The notes: a model not told the origin generated them from the letters alone. Counted from the first letter of the stretch, positions 1-8,499 are shown. The stretch: 64,000 bases of DNA from Streptomyces termitum (GCF_014650175.1 NZ_BMUL01000004.1:310001-374000); one strand, 5' to 3'. Program-made: numbers and translations.

Positions 1-159
1 GGTCTCGCCCGCCGCGAACCGGGCCCGCCCGCGCAGCACCTCGGACCAGCACACGGCCCGCGCCCCGGGCAGCCCGGCGGCGCGCAGCGCGTCCTGGAAG
101 AGCGCGACGCGGCGCCCCGCCGGACCGCCGACGACCACGAGGCGCGGGCCGGCCGTCAT
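1..159 (-). CDS. STM4014 family protein, N-terminal fragment (runs off the window)
   Basis: The reading frame starts at ATG 159-157 on the minus strand and is still open at base 1, so only about 53 residues are visible. They begin MTAGPRLVVVGGPAGRRVALFQ, a hydrophobic beta-strand followed by a glycine-rich turn, as at the start of a nucleotide-binding or ATP-grasp-like fold. The start overlaps the stop of the upstream STM4015-type gene by four bases (ATGA), which indicates translational coupling. In Salmonella and many actinobacteria STM4011 to STM4015 form a conserved cluster that includes a radical SAM protein, and the rest would be expected beyond the left edge. The function of the family is unknown. 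The assignment rests mainly on this neighbour. Confidence 0.6.
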   Translation of the reverse strand, partial: MTAGPRLVVVGGPAGRRVALFQDALRAAGLPGARAVCWSEVLRGRARFAAGET

Positions 160-1115
160 TCGGCGACGGAGACGTAGCGCCAGACGTCGCCGTCGCCGTC
201 GTCCTCACCGCTCTGCGGGTCGTCCAGGACGACCCGCACCCCGTGCGGGACGAGCGCGGCCGTCAGCCGCTCCCGCATCGGCTCCGAGAGGTAGTGGTGC
301 TCCAGGTCCAGCTCCCGCAGGTGGGTCAGCGGCTGCCCGCCGAGCAGCGCCGCCCCGCCCTCGTCGGTCAGCACGCCCATGCTCAGGTCGAGCCGGTCGA
401 GCCGGGCCACGACGGGGGCGGCGGCCACGGCGGCGGCCACCTGGTCCTGGATGACGCTGTTGCACAGCCCCAGGGAGCGCAGCGCCGGGAAGGAGTCGCC
501 GGAGAGCAGCGGCGCCAGGTCGTCGACCGAGGCGTCGCCCCCGTACTCGTCGGTCCCCAGCCACAGTTCCAGGCTCTCCAGCGCGGGCAGGTCGCTGCCG
601 GCGATGCCGCGCACCACCTCGGCGGGCAGCCCGCCGGTCTCCACCACCAGGGACTCCAGGGCCGCGTGCCGCACCGGCGGGAACGCCAGCTCGGTGCCGC
701 CGCGCACGCCGAGCGCGCGCAGCCCCGGGTAGGCCGCGAGCAGCGGCGTCACGTCGGACTGGTGGATCCAGGAGATCTCGCAGTCCTCGAAGGTCATGTC
801 GCCGAGGAAGACGGCCTCCAGGGCCGTCAGCCGGTCGTTCGCCCCCATCAGCGCGGTGACGACGGGCGCGGAGGAGGTCTCGTACGCCTCCTCCCAGCCG
901 CCCACCACCAGGGCCCGCACCCTGCGCGTGTCCACGGTCTTCAGGAACCGCGCGAAGACGGCGTCCCAGCCTTCCTCGCCCTCGTCGAGGTAGGTCCCGC
1001 AGGACACGCGCCAGGCCACGGCCGCCGCGTCGGGCAGCTCGCCGCCCGCCCCGGCCTCGGGGAGGTCGAACACGGGGAGGCCGTGGAACTCCTCCAGGTG
1101 GGCCCCAATGGTCAT
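156..1115 (-). CDS. STM4015 family leucine-rich-repeat-like protein
   Basis: The protein has 319 residues and is cytoplasmic, with no signal peptide. From about residue 95 it consists of repeated leucine-rich units such as LESLVVETG, LESLELWLG, LRSLGLCNS and LRELDLEHH, which form a ribonuclease-inhibitor-like solenoid. Residues 103-118 (FLGDMTFEDCEISWI) match the signature I associate with the STM4015 family. I chose the ATG at 1115 because the family-typical MTIGAHLEEFHGLPVF begins there; the frame stays open upstream but that part looks random. It is coupled by a 4-base overlap to the STM4014-type gene downstream. The cluster is conserved and includes a radical SAM enzyme elsewhere, but no biochemical role is established. 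The LRR protein is probably a binding partner or scaffold (inference). Confidence 0.8.
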   Translation of the reverse strand: MTIGAHLEEFHGLPVFDLPEAGAGGELPDAAAVAWRVSCGTYLDEGEEGWDAVFARFLKTVDTRRVRALVVGGWEEAYETSSAPVVTALMGANDRLTALEAVFLGDMTFEDCEISWIHQSDVTPLLAAYPGLRALGVRGGTELAFPPVRHAALESLVVETGGLPAEVVRGIAGSDLPALESLELWLGTDEYGGDASVDDLAPLLSGDSFPALRSLGLCNSVIQDQVAAAVAAAPVVARLDRLDLSMGVLTDEGGAALLGGQPLTHLRELDLEHHYLSEPMRERLTAALVPHGVRVVLDDPQSGEDDGDGDVWRYVSVAE

Positions 1116-1293
1116 GACGGTGCTCCAGACGACGCGGTACGGACGGGCGGACGGATACGGACTGACGGCAAGAGTTCTACCAAGCCGCACCGACAGCCGG
1201 GCCCGCAGGGGCCGTCCCGGCGCGTTGTCAGTGCCGGGCCCTAGCGTCGTCGGTGTGTTCGGCCCCCGGCGCCGGACCGGAGAGGGGAGAGCC

Positions 1294-1620
1294 ATGTACC
1301 GGCAGGGGGACGTGCTGATCGCGCCCGTCGACGAGCGGGCCGTGCCCGCCCGCGCGAAGGAGGCGCGGAGCGAACCGCGGGACGGCCGGGGGCGGCTCGT
1401 CCTCGCCCACGGCGAGGTCACCGGCCACGCCCACGCGATCCCGGGCCCCGGCCGCCTGGTGCGGGAGCCGGGACCGTACGGCCCCTTCCTGCTGGAACTC
1501 CCCGAGGGCGGACGGCTGGTGCACGAGGAGCACGCCCCGATCGTCCTTCCCCGGGGCTGGTACCGGGTGGTCCGCCAGCGGGAGTACGTGCCCGGCGCCC
1601 ACCGGATCGTCGCGGACTGA
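1294..1620 (+). CDS. Small conserved hypothetical protein next to DUF6745
   Basis: This is a 108-residue soluble protein beginning MYRQGDVLIAPVDE. A purine-rich ribosome binding site (GAGAGGGGAGAG) lies just before ATG 1294. Residues 49-56 (EVTGHAHA) and 85-94 (APIVLPRGWY) look like the strands of a small beta-barrel, and it contains several histidines. Similar short proteins commonly precede DUF6745 genes in Streptomyces, and here the DUF6745 gene follows after 28 bases, so the two probably form an operon. No function is known. No signal peptide or membrane segment is visible. Confidence 0.7.
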   Translation: MYRQGDVLIAPVDERAVPARAKEARSEPRDGRGRLVLAHGEVTGHAHAIPGPGRLVREPGPYGPFLLELPEGGRLVHEEHAPIVLPRGWYRVVRQREYVPGAHRIVAD

Positions 1621-1648
1621 ACGGGCCGGCGGGGACGGGGAGCGGGCG

Positions 1649-2740
1649 ATGACGACGACGATGACGACGAGGACGGGAAACGTGAACGCGGGGGAGAGGG
1701 CGATGGGAAAGACGAGGACGGCGGAGCACGGGGACGCGTACGAGAAGTGGCGCGCGATCGCGGCCGCCACCGGGCCGGCCGACCGGGCCGCCGCCGGGGC
1801 CGGCGTGGCGCGGGCCTACCGGGAGGCCGGACTCCCCGCCCCCGCGCGGATCCTCTGGGCCGACTCCCCGCTGGCCGGCGTCGAACTGGTGGCGGGCCTG
1901 GCCGACCGGGGCCGGTCGGTGCGGGAGGAGGTGCGCACCCTGCCCTGGGCGGCGGAGCGCCGCCGGCTCCACGACGCGCTCGGACCGGCCGGCTGGACGG
2001 CGCACTGGCGGGCCACCGGCGCCCGCCTCTGGGAGCCGACGCGCTCGCTCGCCGACCGCGTCCGCACCGGGGTCCTGGCCGCGCTGGAGGAGCGCGAAGG
2101 GCCCGGCGCGCTCACCGCGCGGACCGGCGGAGAGCTGCTCTACGACGCCGTCCTCGGCCAGCAGGACGCCGCCTGGCTCGCCGCCTTCGACGGACGGGAG
2201 CGGCTCGCCGGCCTCGCCGCCGTCGCGGACCAGGCCGGCTGGTGGTGGCCGTACGAGAACGTCGCCGTCGTCTGCGAACGGCCGGTGGAACTGCACCGGG
2301 ACGAGGCCGGCCGGCTCGACCGGGGCGACGGCCCCGCCCTCGCCCACCGGGACGGCTTCGCGCTGCACGCCTGGCGCGGCATGGCCGTCACCGCGGACTT
2401 CCTCGCCGGCCTGCCCGGCCTCACCCCCGAGCGCGTCCGCGCCGAGGAGAACGCCGAACTGCGCCGCGTGATGCTGGAGTTCTACGGCTACGAGCGGTAC
2501 CTCGAAGCCTCCGGAGCCCGCCCCGAGGGCCGCGACGAGACCGGCGTCCTCTGGCGGATCGCCCTCGACGGCGACGAGGACGTCGTCATGGTGGAGGTGG
2601 TCAACTCGACCCCCGAACCGGACGGCGAGCACCGCACCTACTGGCTGCGCGTGCCGCCCGCCACCCGCACCGCCCGGGAGGGCGTCGCCTGGACCTTCGG
2701 CCTCCACGCGGACGCCTACGCGCCGCTCGCGCAGACCTGA
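1649..2740 (+). CDS. DUF6745 domain-containing protein
   Basis: The 363-residue protein has the DUF6745 hallmarks: an N-terminal alpha-helical part with ILWADSPLAG near residue 70, and the segment WWWPYENVAVVCERP (about 197-211) followed by a run of the form LDRGDGPALAHRDGFALHAWRG. Two in-frame ATG codons each have a good ribosome binding site, at 1649 (GGGGAGCGGGCG) and 1703 (GGGGAGAGGGCG). The 18 residues between them are low-complexity Thr/Arg, so the shorter form from 1703 is at least as likely. It follows the 108-residue gene by 28 bases. The domain occurs widely in bacteria, sometimes beside leucine-rich-repeat proteins, and has no assigned activity. It is predicted to be cytoplasmic. 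Confidence 0.8.
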   Translation: MTTTMTTRTGNVNAGERAMGKTRTAEHGDAYEKWRAIAAATGPADRAAAGAGVARAYREAGLPAPARILWADSPLAGVELVAGLADRGRSVREEVRTLPWAAERRRLHDALGPAGWTAHWRATGARLWEPTRSLADRVRTGVLAALEEREGPGALTARTGGELLYDAVLGQQDAAWLAAFDGRERLAGLAAVADQAGWWWPYENVAVVCERPVELHRDEAGRLDRGDGPALAHRDGFALHAWRGMAVTADFLAGLPGLTPERVRAEENAELRRVMLEFYGYERYLEASGARPEGRDETGVLWRIALDGDEDVVMVEVVNSTPEPDGEHRTYWLRVPPATRTAREGVAWTFGLHADAYAPLAQT

Positions 2741-2895
2741 ACCGGCCCGCCCGCTGGTACGGAACGGTGAAGGGCGGCCCCGGACAGGAGTGGCGAACGG
2801 GTGGCGGCCCTCCCGGGTGCTGGGATGTGCCCGCCGGGAGCCCCGGCGCCCGCCGCCGGAAGCCCGGCGCCCCACCCCTCGAAAGGGACCCGCCC

Positions 2896-3708
2896 GTGCC
2901 GCACCGCCCCACACCCGCCTCCTCCCCGGCCCCGTACGGAAAGGGGCTCCGGTCCCGCGGCGCCCGCGCCGCCCGGCTGCTCGCCGCGGCCGCCGTCCTC
3001 GGTGGGGTCCTGGCGGGCACCGCCGCCCCCGCGCAGGCCGCCGTGCCGGAACGGTTCGCCCCGCGCGCCGCCGCCCGCGCCGAGGCCCCGGCGACGGTCA
3101 CCGTCACGGGCAGCGGCAGCGCCTCCGCCGCCCCCGACCTGGCGATCCTCTCGGTGGGCGTGGAGGTCACCCGGCCCACGGCCAAGGAGGCCATGGCGGC
3201 CCAGAAGACCGCCGCCGAGGCCCTCCTCGCCGTGCTGCGGCGCCAGGCCGTCGCCGACCGCGACATCCGCACCGACCGGCTCTCCCTCACCCCCGTCTAC
3301 GCCCAGACGTCCGGAGGCGAGTCCAGGACGACCGGCTACCAGGCCGGCCAGAACTTCTCGGTGAAGGTCCGGGACATCGACCGGGCCGGGCCGGTCGTCG
3401 AGGCCGTCAACGACGCCACCGAGGACGCCGGCCGGGTGAACGGCGTCGTCTTCGACGTCGCCGACCCCACCGAGCTGCGCTCCCGAGCCCGCGAGGCCGC
3501 CTACCGGGACGCGTACGACAAGGCGTCCCAGCACGCCCGGCTCAGCGGCCACCGGCTCGGCCGACTGGTCTCGCTCACCGAGGGCGAGTCCCTGCGGCCT
3601 GGCCAGGGCGCGATGGCCTCGATGCCGACCGACGAGCCGAGCGTCCCCCTCGCTCCCGGCGAGATCGAGGAGCAGGTCACCGTCTCGGCGGTCTACGAAC
3701 TGGTCTGA
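2896..3708 (+). CDS. Secreted SIMPL domain (DUF541) protein
   Basis: The gene starts at GTG 2896, seven bases after GAAAGGGA; there is no nearby ATG, so an ATG-only search would miss the start. The product is 270 residues. Residues 1-43 form a signal peptide with a basic start, a LLAAAAVLGGVLAG core and an AQA-A cleavage site. Residues about 57-268 are the SIMPL/DUF541 domain, starting ATVTVTGSGSASAAPDLAILSVGVE, and include the typical VSVE/ALxAA helix and a closing VSAVYEL strand. Family members (BP26/OMP28-like) are extracytoplasmic oligomeric proteins whose function is poorly understood. It converges with the TetR gene and overlaps its 3' end by 16 bases. Confidence 0.85.
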   Translation: MPHRPTPASSPAPYGKGLRSRGARAARLLAAAAVLGGVLAGTAAPAQAAVPERFAPRAAARAEAPATVTVTGSGSASAAPDLAILSVGVEVTRPTAKEAMAAQKTAAEALLAVLRRQAVADRDIRTDRLSLTPVYAQTSGGESRTTGYQAGQNFSVKVRDIDRAGPVVEAVNDATEDAGRVNGVVFDVADPTELRSRAREAAYRDAYDKASQHARLSGHRLGRLVSLTEGESLRPGQGAMASMPTDEPSVPLAPGEIEEQVTVSAVYELV

Positions 3709-4361
3709 GACCGGGCGGCGCGGGCGCCCGCCGGGCCGGACACGGGGGCGGGCGCCGGGTCGGGCAGGCCCAGCTCACGGCAGAGCGCGGCGTCCGCCCA
3801 GCGCAGCGTCGTCGCCCGGGACGGGCCGCCGCGGACGCCCGCGAGGGCGGTCGTCTGGACGGCGAGGCCGTCCAGATAGGCGGTGAGCCGCCAGGCGGCC
3901 CCGGACGGGTCGGGGCAGGAGAACTCGCCGGCCGCGACCCCCTCGCCGATGACGGCGGCCAGCGCGGTCTTCCACTCCCGGTCCAGGGCGGCCGCCACCC
4001 GGCGCGGCTCCGGATCGCGCAGCGCGGCGGACCAGCCCTCGATCCACAGCCGCCAGCCCTTGGCCCGCCCGGTCGGCGCGTACCAGCGGACGGCGGCCCG
4101 CAGCCGCCGCTCCGCCGTCGAACGGCGCCCCAGGATCCGGCGCAGCTGGGCCAGGTCGGACTCGGCCGCGTGCGCGAAGGCGGCCGCGACCAACTGCTCC
4201 TTGGTGGAGAAGTGGTAGAGCACCAGGGCGTTGCTGACACCGAGGGAGGCGGCCACGTCGGCGATCCGGACGGCGGAGGCGCCCCGCGCCTCGATCTGCT
4301 CCACGGCGGCCCGCAGCAGCTCCTCGCGCCGCTCGGCCACGCTCAACCGCACTCTCGCCAC
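3693..4361 (-). CDS. TetR/AcrR family transcriptional regulator (BetI-like C-terminus)
   Basis: The 222-residue protein has an N-terminal helix-turn-helix at about residues 10-55 (AAVEQIEARGASAVRIADVA then SLGVSNALVLYHFSTKEQL), typical of TetR repressors. The ligand domain carries the WxxWIEGWSAALRDPE region seen in BetI-like TetR_C_6 proteins. It reads away from the metallo-beta-lactamase-fold gene at 4741. The spacer between the two holds two long repeats, each centred on a palindrome of the size TetR dimers bind, so local autoregulation and control of the hydrolase is likely (inference). Its 3' end overlaps the convergent SIMPL gene by 16 bases. Confidence 0.88.
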   Translation of the reverse strand: MARVRLSVAERREELLRAAVEQIEARGASAVRIADVAASLGVSNALVLYHFSTKEQLVAAAFAHAAESDLAQLRRILGRRSTAERRLRAAVRWYAPTGRAKGWRLWIEGWSAALRDPEPRRVAAALDREWKTALAAVIGEGVAAGEFSCPDPSGAAWRLTAYLDGLAVQTTALAGVRGGPSRATTLRWADAALCRELGLPDPAPAPVSGPAGARAARSQTSS

Positions 4362-4478
4362 GCCGGGCAGCCTACACAGCGCGCGCCCGGCCCCGGACCC
4401 GCGCCGGAGCCGCCCCGGCCGTGCCGGGGACCGGTCCCGGCCCGGCCGTGCTCAGGGCCTGGTCGTGCTCCGGACGCG

Positions 4479-4686
4479 GCCGTGCTCCCGGCCCGCCGCA
4501 GCCCGGGGCCGGTACCGCTCGTACCGGCCGGCGATCACCAGCGGCCGGTCCCCGGCCCGGCCGTGCTCCGGGTCCGTCGTGCTCTGGGCCCGCCGCGGTC
4601 GGGGGCTGCCGTGCTCCGGCCCCGTCGCGGCCCGGGGCCGGTACCGGTCGTACCGCCCGACGATCACCGACGGCCGGTCCCCGGCC
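4479..4686. repeat. Two-copy 79-bp direct repeat between tetR and the MBL gene
   Basis: Bases 4479-4557 and 4608-4686 are direct repeats offset by exactly 129 bases, with nine mismatches over 79 bases by my alignment. Further short GCCGTGCTC-type units lie around them (4446, 4464, 4560). Each long copy contains an inverted repeat with GGTAC/GTACC arms. The rest of 4362-4740 has no gene I can support. Confidence 0.75.
4507..4529. promoter_or_regulatory. Candidate TetR operator (first copy)
   Basis: The arms GGCCGGTAC and GTACCGGCC are perfectly complementary around a 5-base centre. The second copy at 4636-4658 has one mismatch (right arm GTACCGCCC). Both lie between the divergent tetR and MBL-fold genes, the classic place for a TetR operator. 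The regulator-operator assignment is an inference from position and symmetry. Confidence 0.5.
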
Positions 4687-4740
4687 GGGGCGCGTGCCCC
4701 GGTGCCCATAATGGAACGACCCCAGAGACCAGGAGGTCAC

Positions 4741-5940
4741 GTGACCGGTACCGGCCCCGACCGTTCAGCGCGGGCCAGGCTGCGCGCCCTGCGGCCCGAG
4801 TCCTTCGGCGCCGAGCCCACGGGGGAGCGGCTGGCCCGCATCCGCCGCTCGCCGCACTTCGCCGACGGCGTCTTCCAGAACCCCGAGGAGGCCCGCCGGG
4901 GGCCCTCCGGCTCCACCCTCGACCTCGCGCGGACCTTCTTCGAGAAGGAGTCGCGCGCCCGCCGCGCCCCGTCCGGCGTGATCCCCGTCCACCCGACGAC
5001 CGTCGCCGACCTGGCCCGGCCCGCCGCCACCGGTCTGCGGATCACCTGGCTGGGGCACTCCGGGGTGCTCGCCGAGATCGACGGCGTCCGCGTCCTGTTC
5101 GACCCCGTCTGGGGCGAGCGCTGCTCCCCGTTCCCCTTCGCCGGGCCCCGCCGGCTCCACCCGGCGCCCGCGCCGCTCGCCGCCCTCGGCCCGGTCGACG
5201 TCGTCGTCATCTCGCACGACCACTACGACCACCTCGACCTGCCGACGATCAAGGCGCTGGCCGGGACCGACACCCTCTTCGCCGTCCCGCTCGGCGTCGG
5301 CGCCCACCTGGAGCACTGGGGCGTCCCCGCCGCCCGGCTGCGCGAACTGGACTGGCACGAGTCCACCGAGGTCGGCGGCCTCACCCTCACCGCCACCCCG
5401 GCCCGCCACTTCTGCGGCCGCGCGATCCGCAACCGGCAGCACACCCTGTGGGCCTCCTGGTCGCTCCGGGGCCCGCACCACCGGATCTTCCACAGCGGCG
5501 ACACCGGCTACTTCAAGGGCTTCCGGGACATCGGCGCGGCCCACGGCCCCTTCGACGTCACGATGATCCAGATCGGCGCGTACTCGGAGTTCTGGCCCGA
5601 CATCCACATGACCCCCGCCGAGGGCGTCCGCGCCCATCTCGACCTCCAGGGCGGCACCCCCGGCGGCGTCCTGCTCCCGATCCACTGGGCCACCTTCAAC
5701 CTGGCCCCGCACCCGTGGGCGGAACCGGGCGAATGGACGAAGGACGCCGCAGAGGAGGCCGGCCAGGCAGTGGCCCTCCCCCGCCCCGGCGAACCCTTCG
5801 AACCGGCCGGCACACTCCCCTCCACCCCCTGGTGGCGCACGAACTCCACCCCGCTCCCGACTCCTTGGCGCCGTCCGGAGCCGGTGGAGCTCTCCGGTCC
5901 GGCACCCCGGCGCGACCTCGACCTCGCGGACGGGCGCTGA
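4741..5940 (+). CDS. MBL-fold metallo-hydrolase (NAPE-PLD / UlaG-like)
   Basis: The gene starts at GTG 4741 just after AGGAGG (4731-4736) and encodes 399 residues. The metal-binding motif SHDHYDHLD sits at residues 158-166 (H159, H161, D163, H164). It is followed by ARHFCGR, the HSGDTGYFKGF metal-bridging strand and a late histidine in LLPIHWATFNL, giving a complete binuclear zinc site. The N-terminal SPHFADGVFQNPE segment is typical of the NAPE-PLD-like branch, many members of which have unknown substrates. No signal peptide is seen. It is divergent from a tetR gene and is probably repressed by it through the palindromes at 4507-4529 and 4636-4658. The substrate cannot be read from sequence. 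Confidence 0.87.
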   Translation: MTGTGPDRSARARLRALRPESFGAEPTGERLARIRRSPHFADGVFQNPEEARRGPSGSTLDLARTFFEKESRARRAPSGVIPVHPTTVADLARPAATGLRITWLGHSGVLAEIDGVRVLFDPVWGERCSPFPFAGPRRLHPAPAPLAALGPVDVVVISHDHYDHLDLPTIKALAGTDTLFAVPLGVGAHLEHWGVPAARLRELDWHESTEVGGLTLTATPARHFCGRAIRNRQHTLWASWSLRGPHHRIFHSGDTGYFKGFRDIGAAHGPFDVTMIQIGAYSEFWPDIHMTPAEGVRAHLDLQGGTPGGVLLPIHWATFNLAPHPWAEPGEWTKDAAEEAGQAVALPRPGEPFEPAGTLPSTPWWRTNSTPLPTPWRRPEPVELSGPAPRRDLDLADGR

Positions 5941-5954
5941 GGCAGGGGGAGGGC

Positions 5955-6758
5955 CTACGCCGGTGCGGCCGGGTTCCAGACGCCTTCGAACAGGGCGAGT
6001 TCCAGCACGTCCGGCCCCGCGTCGGCCCAGTCGGGGGCCGACGCGGCGAGCTGGTTCGACGCGGCGGTGATCCAGCGCAGGTAGATCTCGTAGCGGTGCG
6101 GCGTCCAGTTGCTGTCCGACCATGTCCAGGCCGCCGTCCCGGCGGCGGAGGGCAGACCGGCTTCCTGTCCCGTCCTGGTGGCGTGAGCACGCAGGACGCG
6201 TGCGACCCGCTGATCCAGGATGAGGGCGCGAGGGGCGGCGGAAGGGTGTACGGCGAGGTCGAGGAAGAAGAGGAACTTGGTGAAGAACGCCGGTCCCAGG
6301 CCCTTCACGGCCCCGCGCAGCGCGCCGTACGCCGCGACCGCGCCGTCCTCCTGGAGAGTCCTGCCCGCCGAGGCGAGGGACTCGGAGGTGCCCGAACCGG
6401 CCAGGATCGCCCGGAGGCGGTGCGGGCCGTAGCCGGTACGGCCCTGCCCCCACACGTACGAGGCGGTGAGCGCTTCGGCCCACCGGCCGTGCTCCACGGC
6501 TTCCCGTACGGCGGCCACCACCTGGTCCCGGCTGACCCGGGCGGTCTCCGTCCCCGACCGGTCGCCGAACCGGTCGGGCCACGCGGTGACGTCCGCCCAG
6601 CGCGCGGGCACGTACTCCACGGAGTGCCCGCCGGTCCCGGCCGCGTACCGGGCGCCCGCCCCGGCCGGCCACGCGCCCAGGACGCGCACCGCGTCAGCGG
6701 GCAGAGGCCGTTCCAGCAAGGCGCCGTCCAGTGCGTCCGCGAGGTCCTGTCGTCCCAT
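5955..6758 (-). CDS. 8-oxoguanine DNA glycosylase OGG-fold protein
   Basis: The product has 267 residues from ATG 6758, which has AGAGGGG nine bases upstream; a longer in-frame start at 6809 has no good site. Residues about 130-200 carry the helix-hairpin-helix-like segment GLGPAFFTKFLFFLDL followed by ALILDQRVARVL, with a lysine and a conserved aspartate in the arrangement seen in OGG-fold proteins. Length and motifs fit the actinobacterial OGG-fold family, whose members have rarely been tested enzymatically. It converges with the MBL gene (14-base gap). A DNA alkylation repair gene lies 0.4 kb away, so a small base-damage repair neighbourhood is possible, though the two genes are not in one operon. 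Confidence 0.7.
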   Translation of the reverse strand: MGRQDLADALDGALLERPLPADAVRVLGAWPAGAGARYAAGTGGHSVEYVPARWADVTAWPDRFGDRSGTETARVSRDQVVAAVREAVEHGRWAEALTASYVWGQGRTGYGPHRLRAILAGSGTSESLASAGRTLQEDGAVAAYGALRGAVKGLGPAFFTKFLFFLDLAVHPSAAPRALILDQRVARVLRAHATRTGQEAGLPSAAGTAAWTWSDSNWTPHRYEIYLRWITAASNQLAASAPDWADAGPDVLELALFEGVWNPAAPA

Positions 6759-6842
6759 GCCCACCCCTCTGCCGGCCCTTCGCCGTCGTTCCCCGAACGT
6801 CTCCCGCACGTGCCGTGGTTCCCCGGTCCGGAACGATCACGG

Positions 6843-7100
6843 TCGTTGAAGCTTTTCGTGGAACGGTTCCGTGCCGTGTTCGGACTCCGGTCCCAGCCGC
6901 TCGTCAGCCATGCCTTCCATTCCTGCCTCATGCACGGCGCGGTCGCCCCCTTCGCCAAGGCCGTCGCCCTGGTCGAGCAGGCGGGCGCGGGCACGGTCCG
7001 GGAGATCGGCGCCCGCACGCCGGAAAGGGGCAGCGGATCACCACCCTCCCCGCCCGCCCCTTCCAGCGGCAGCGCTTCCGGGGCTCCGCCGGCTCGGAAG
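6843..7100 (+). pseudogene. Remnant of a modular polyketide synthase acyltransferase domain
   Basis: One frame at 6893-6931 encodes QPLVSHAFHSCLM, a near match to the VSHAFHSPLM motif of modular PKS acyltransferase domains. Further on, FAKAVALVEQAGAGTVREIG resembles the usual F..AV..L...G....LEIGP segment. In another frame at about 7036-7080, ITTLPARPFQRQRF matches the LPTYPFQRxRYW post-AT linker. The motifs are in native order but compressed and frameshifted, so this is a decayed internal piece of a PKS. No PKS gene exists in the window. It fills the gap between the OGG-fold and AlkC-type genes. Confidence 0.65.
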
Positions 7101-7148
7101 CACGGAGTGACCGGAACAACCAGAACGAGACGAAGAGGCACCGGCATC

Positions 7149-8270
7149 ATGGCTAGCGAATACGGACTGAAGCGTCACTTCAACGGTGAGGCGGCCCGCC
7201 TGATCGGCGGCAAGATCCGCGCCGTCCACCCCGGTTTCGACGTGGAGGGCTATGCGGCCGAGGTCGAGGAGCGCATTCCCGGGAAGGAGCTGAAGGACCG
7301 CGTCCTCGTCCTGACGGAAGGACTGCGCAGCCGGCTCCCCCAGGACTACACCGAGGCCGTGCCGATCCTCCTCGCCATCCTCGGGGACGAACTCGCCGAG
7401 GGCGAGGGCGTGTTCAACAGCAGCTGGTTCCTCATGCCGGTCGCCCGCTACGTCGAGGAGTACGGGCTCGACCACCCCGGCCTCTCCCTCGACGCCATCG
7501 AGGAGATCACCAAGCGGCACACGGGCGAGTACGCGATCCGCCCCTACCTGGAGCGGCACCGCGCACCGACCATGGAGCGCGTCGCCCACTGGGCCGTCAG
7601 CCCCAGCCACAACGTGCGGCGGCTGGCCACCGAGGGCGTCCGCCCCCGGCTGCCCTGGGCCCGGACGCTCGGCGACTTCGTCAAGGACCCCAGGCCGGTC
7701 CTGGAGATCCTCGAACCGCTGCGCGGCGACCCCTCGGAGTACGTGCGCAAGTCCGTGGCCAACAACCTCAACGACATCGCCAAGGACCACCCCGACCTCG
7801 TGCTCGGCACCGTCCTGCGCTGGACGGAGGAGAGCCCCACCCCCGAGACGCGGTGGATCGTCAGGCACGGCCTGCGCACCCTCGTGAAGCAGGGCGACCA
7901 GCAGGCCCTGGCCCTCCTCGGCGCCACCGGCGGCGAGCACGTCCGGGTGCCCCGGCTGCGGGTCGCCCCCGCCGAGGTGACCGTCGGCGACACCCTCGCC
8001 CTCGACTTCGACATCGAGAACACCGACGACCGGGCGCACACCGTCACCGTCGACTACGTGGTGCACCACGTGCGCAAGAACGGCCGCACCATCCCGAAGG
8101 TCTTCAAGCTGACCGCGCTCGAACTCGGCCCCGGCGAGAAGCGGACCCTGGAGAAGTCGCACCCCGTCAGGGAGGTCCGGACGCGCCGCTACTACGCGGG
8201 CGAGCACGCCGTCGACATCCAGGTCAACGGCCTCGTGCGGGCCACCGGACGATTCAGCCTGCGCACATGA
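7149..8270 (+). CDS. alkC: AlkC-type DNA alkylation repair glycosylase
   Basis: The 373-residue protein has an N-terminal HEAT-like repeat domain (about 1-265) containing HNVRRLATEGVRPRLPWA and YVRKSVANNLNDIAKDHP, both diagnostic of the AlkC/AlkD superfamily. The C-terminal 100 residues (about 270-373) form an immunoglobulin-like domain of the kind attached to AlkC proteins. Characterised AlkC enzymes excise cationic N-alkylated bases such as 3-methyladenine from DNA without base flipping. ATG 7149 is preceded by a weak GAAGAGG. The gene is followed by a promoter region for another gene, so it is probably monocistronic. Confidence 0.87.
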   Translation: MASEYGLKRHFNGEAARLIGGKIRAVHPGFDVEGYAAEVEERIPGKELKDRVLVLTEGLRSRLPQDYTEAVPILLAILGDELAEGEGVFNSSWFLMPVARYVEEYGLDHPGLSLDAIEEITKRHTGEYAIRPYLERHRAPTMERVAHWAVSPSHNVRRLATEGVRPRLPWARTLGDFVKDPRPVLEILEPLRGDPSEYVRKSVANNLNDIAKDHPDLVLGTVLRWTEESPTPETRWIVRHGLRTLVKQGDQQALALLGATGGEHVRVPRLRVAPAEVTVGDTLALDFDIENTDDRAHTVTVDYVVHHVRKNGRTIPKVFKLTALELGPGEKRTLEKSHPVREVRTRRYYAGEHAVDIQVNGLVRATGRFSLRT

Positions 8271-8499
8271 GCGGCCCGCCTGCCGGGCGGTCCGGTCGGC
8301 GCATCGGGCCCCGGCCGGATGCTCCTGATGCTCCGCGCCGGGGACGACACGCCCCCCGGGACGGCGCCCCCTCCGTACCGCCGCCGCTCCTCGACGGCGG
8401 CGCGTCCGGGCTCGACGAGGCGCGCGGCCGTCCGTCACGTGCGGGGCGTGTCCCCGGGAGGGGCCGGCTCGTTGGATGCTCGGACGGCGGGGAGTCGTA

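Noticed and set aside
2790..7148. A very long plus-strand open frame running through several genes up to the alkC start
   Set aside because: It is an Arg/Pro-rich shadow of the genes in other frames, produced by scarcity of stop codons in high-GC DNA. Only the part from ATG 7149 has real family motifs.
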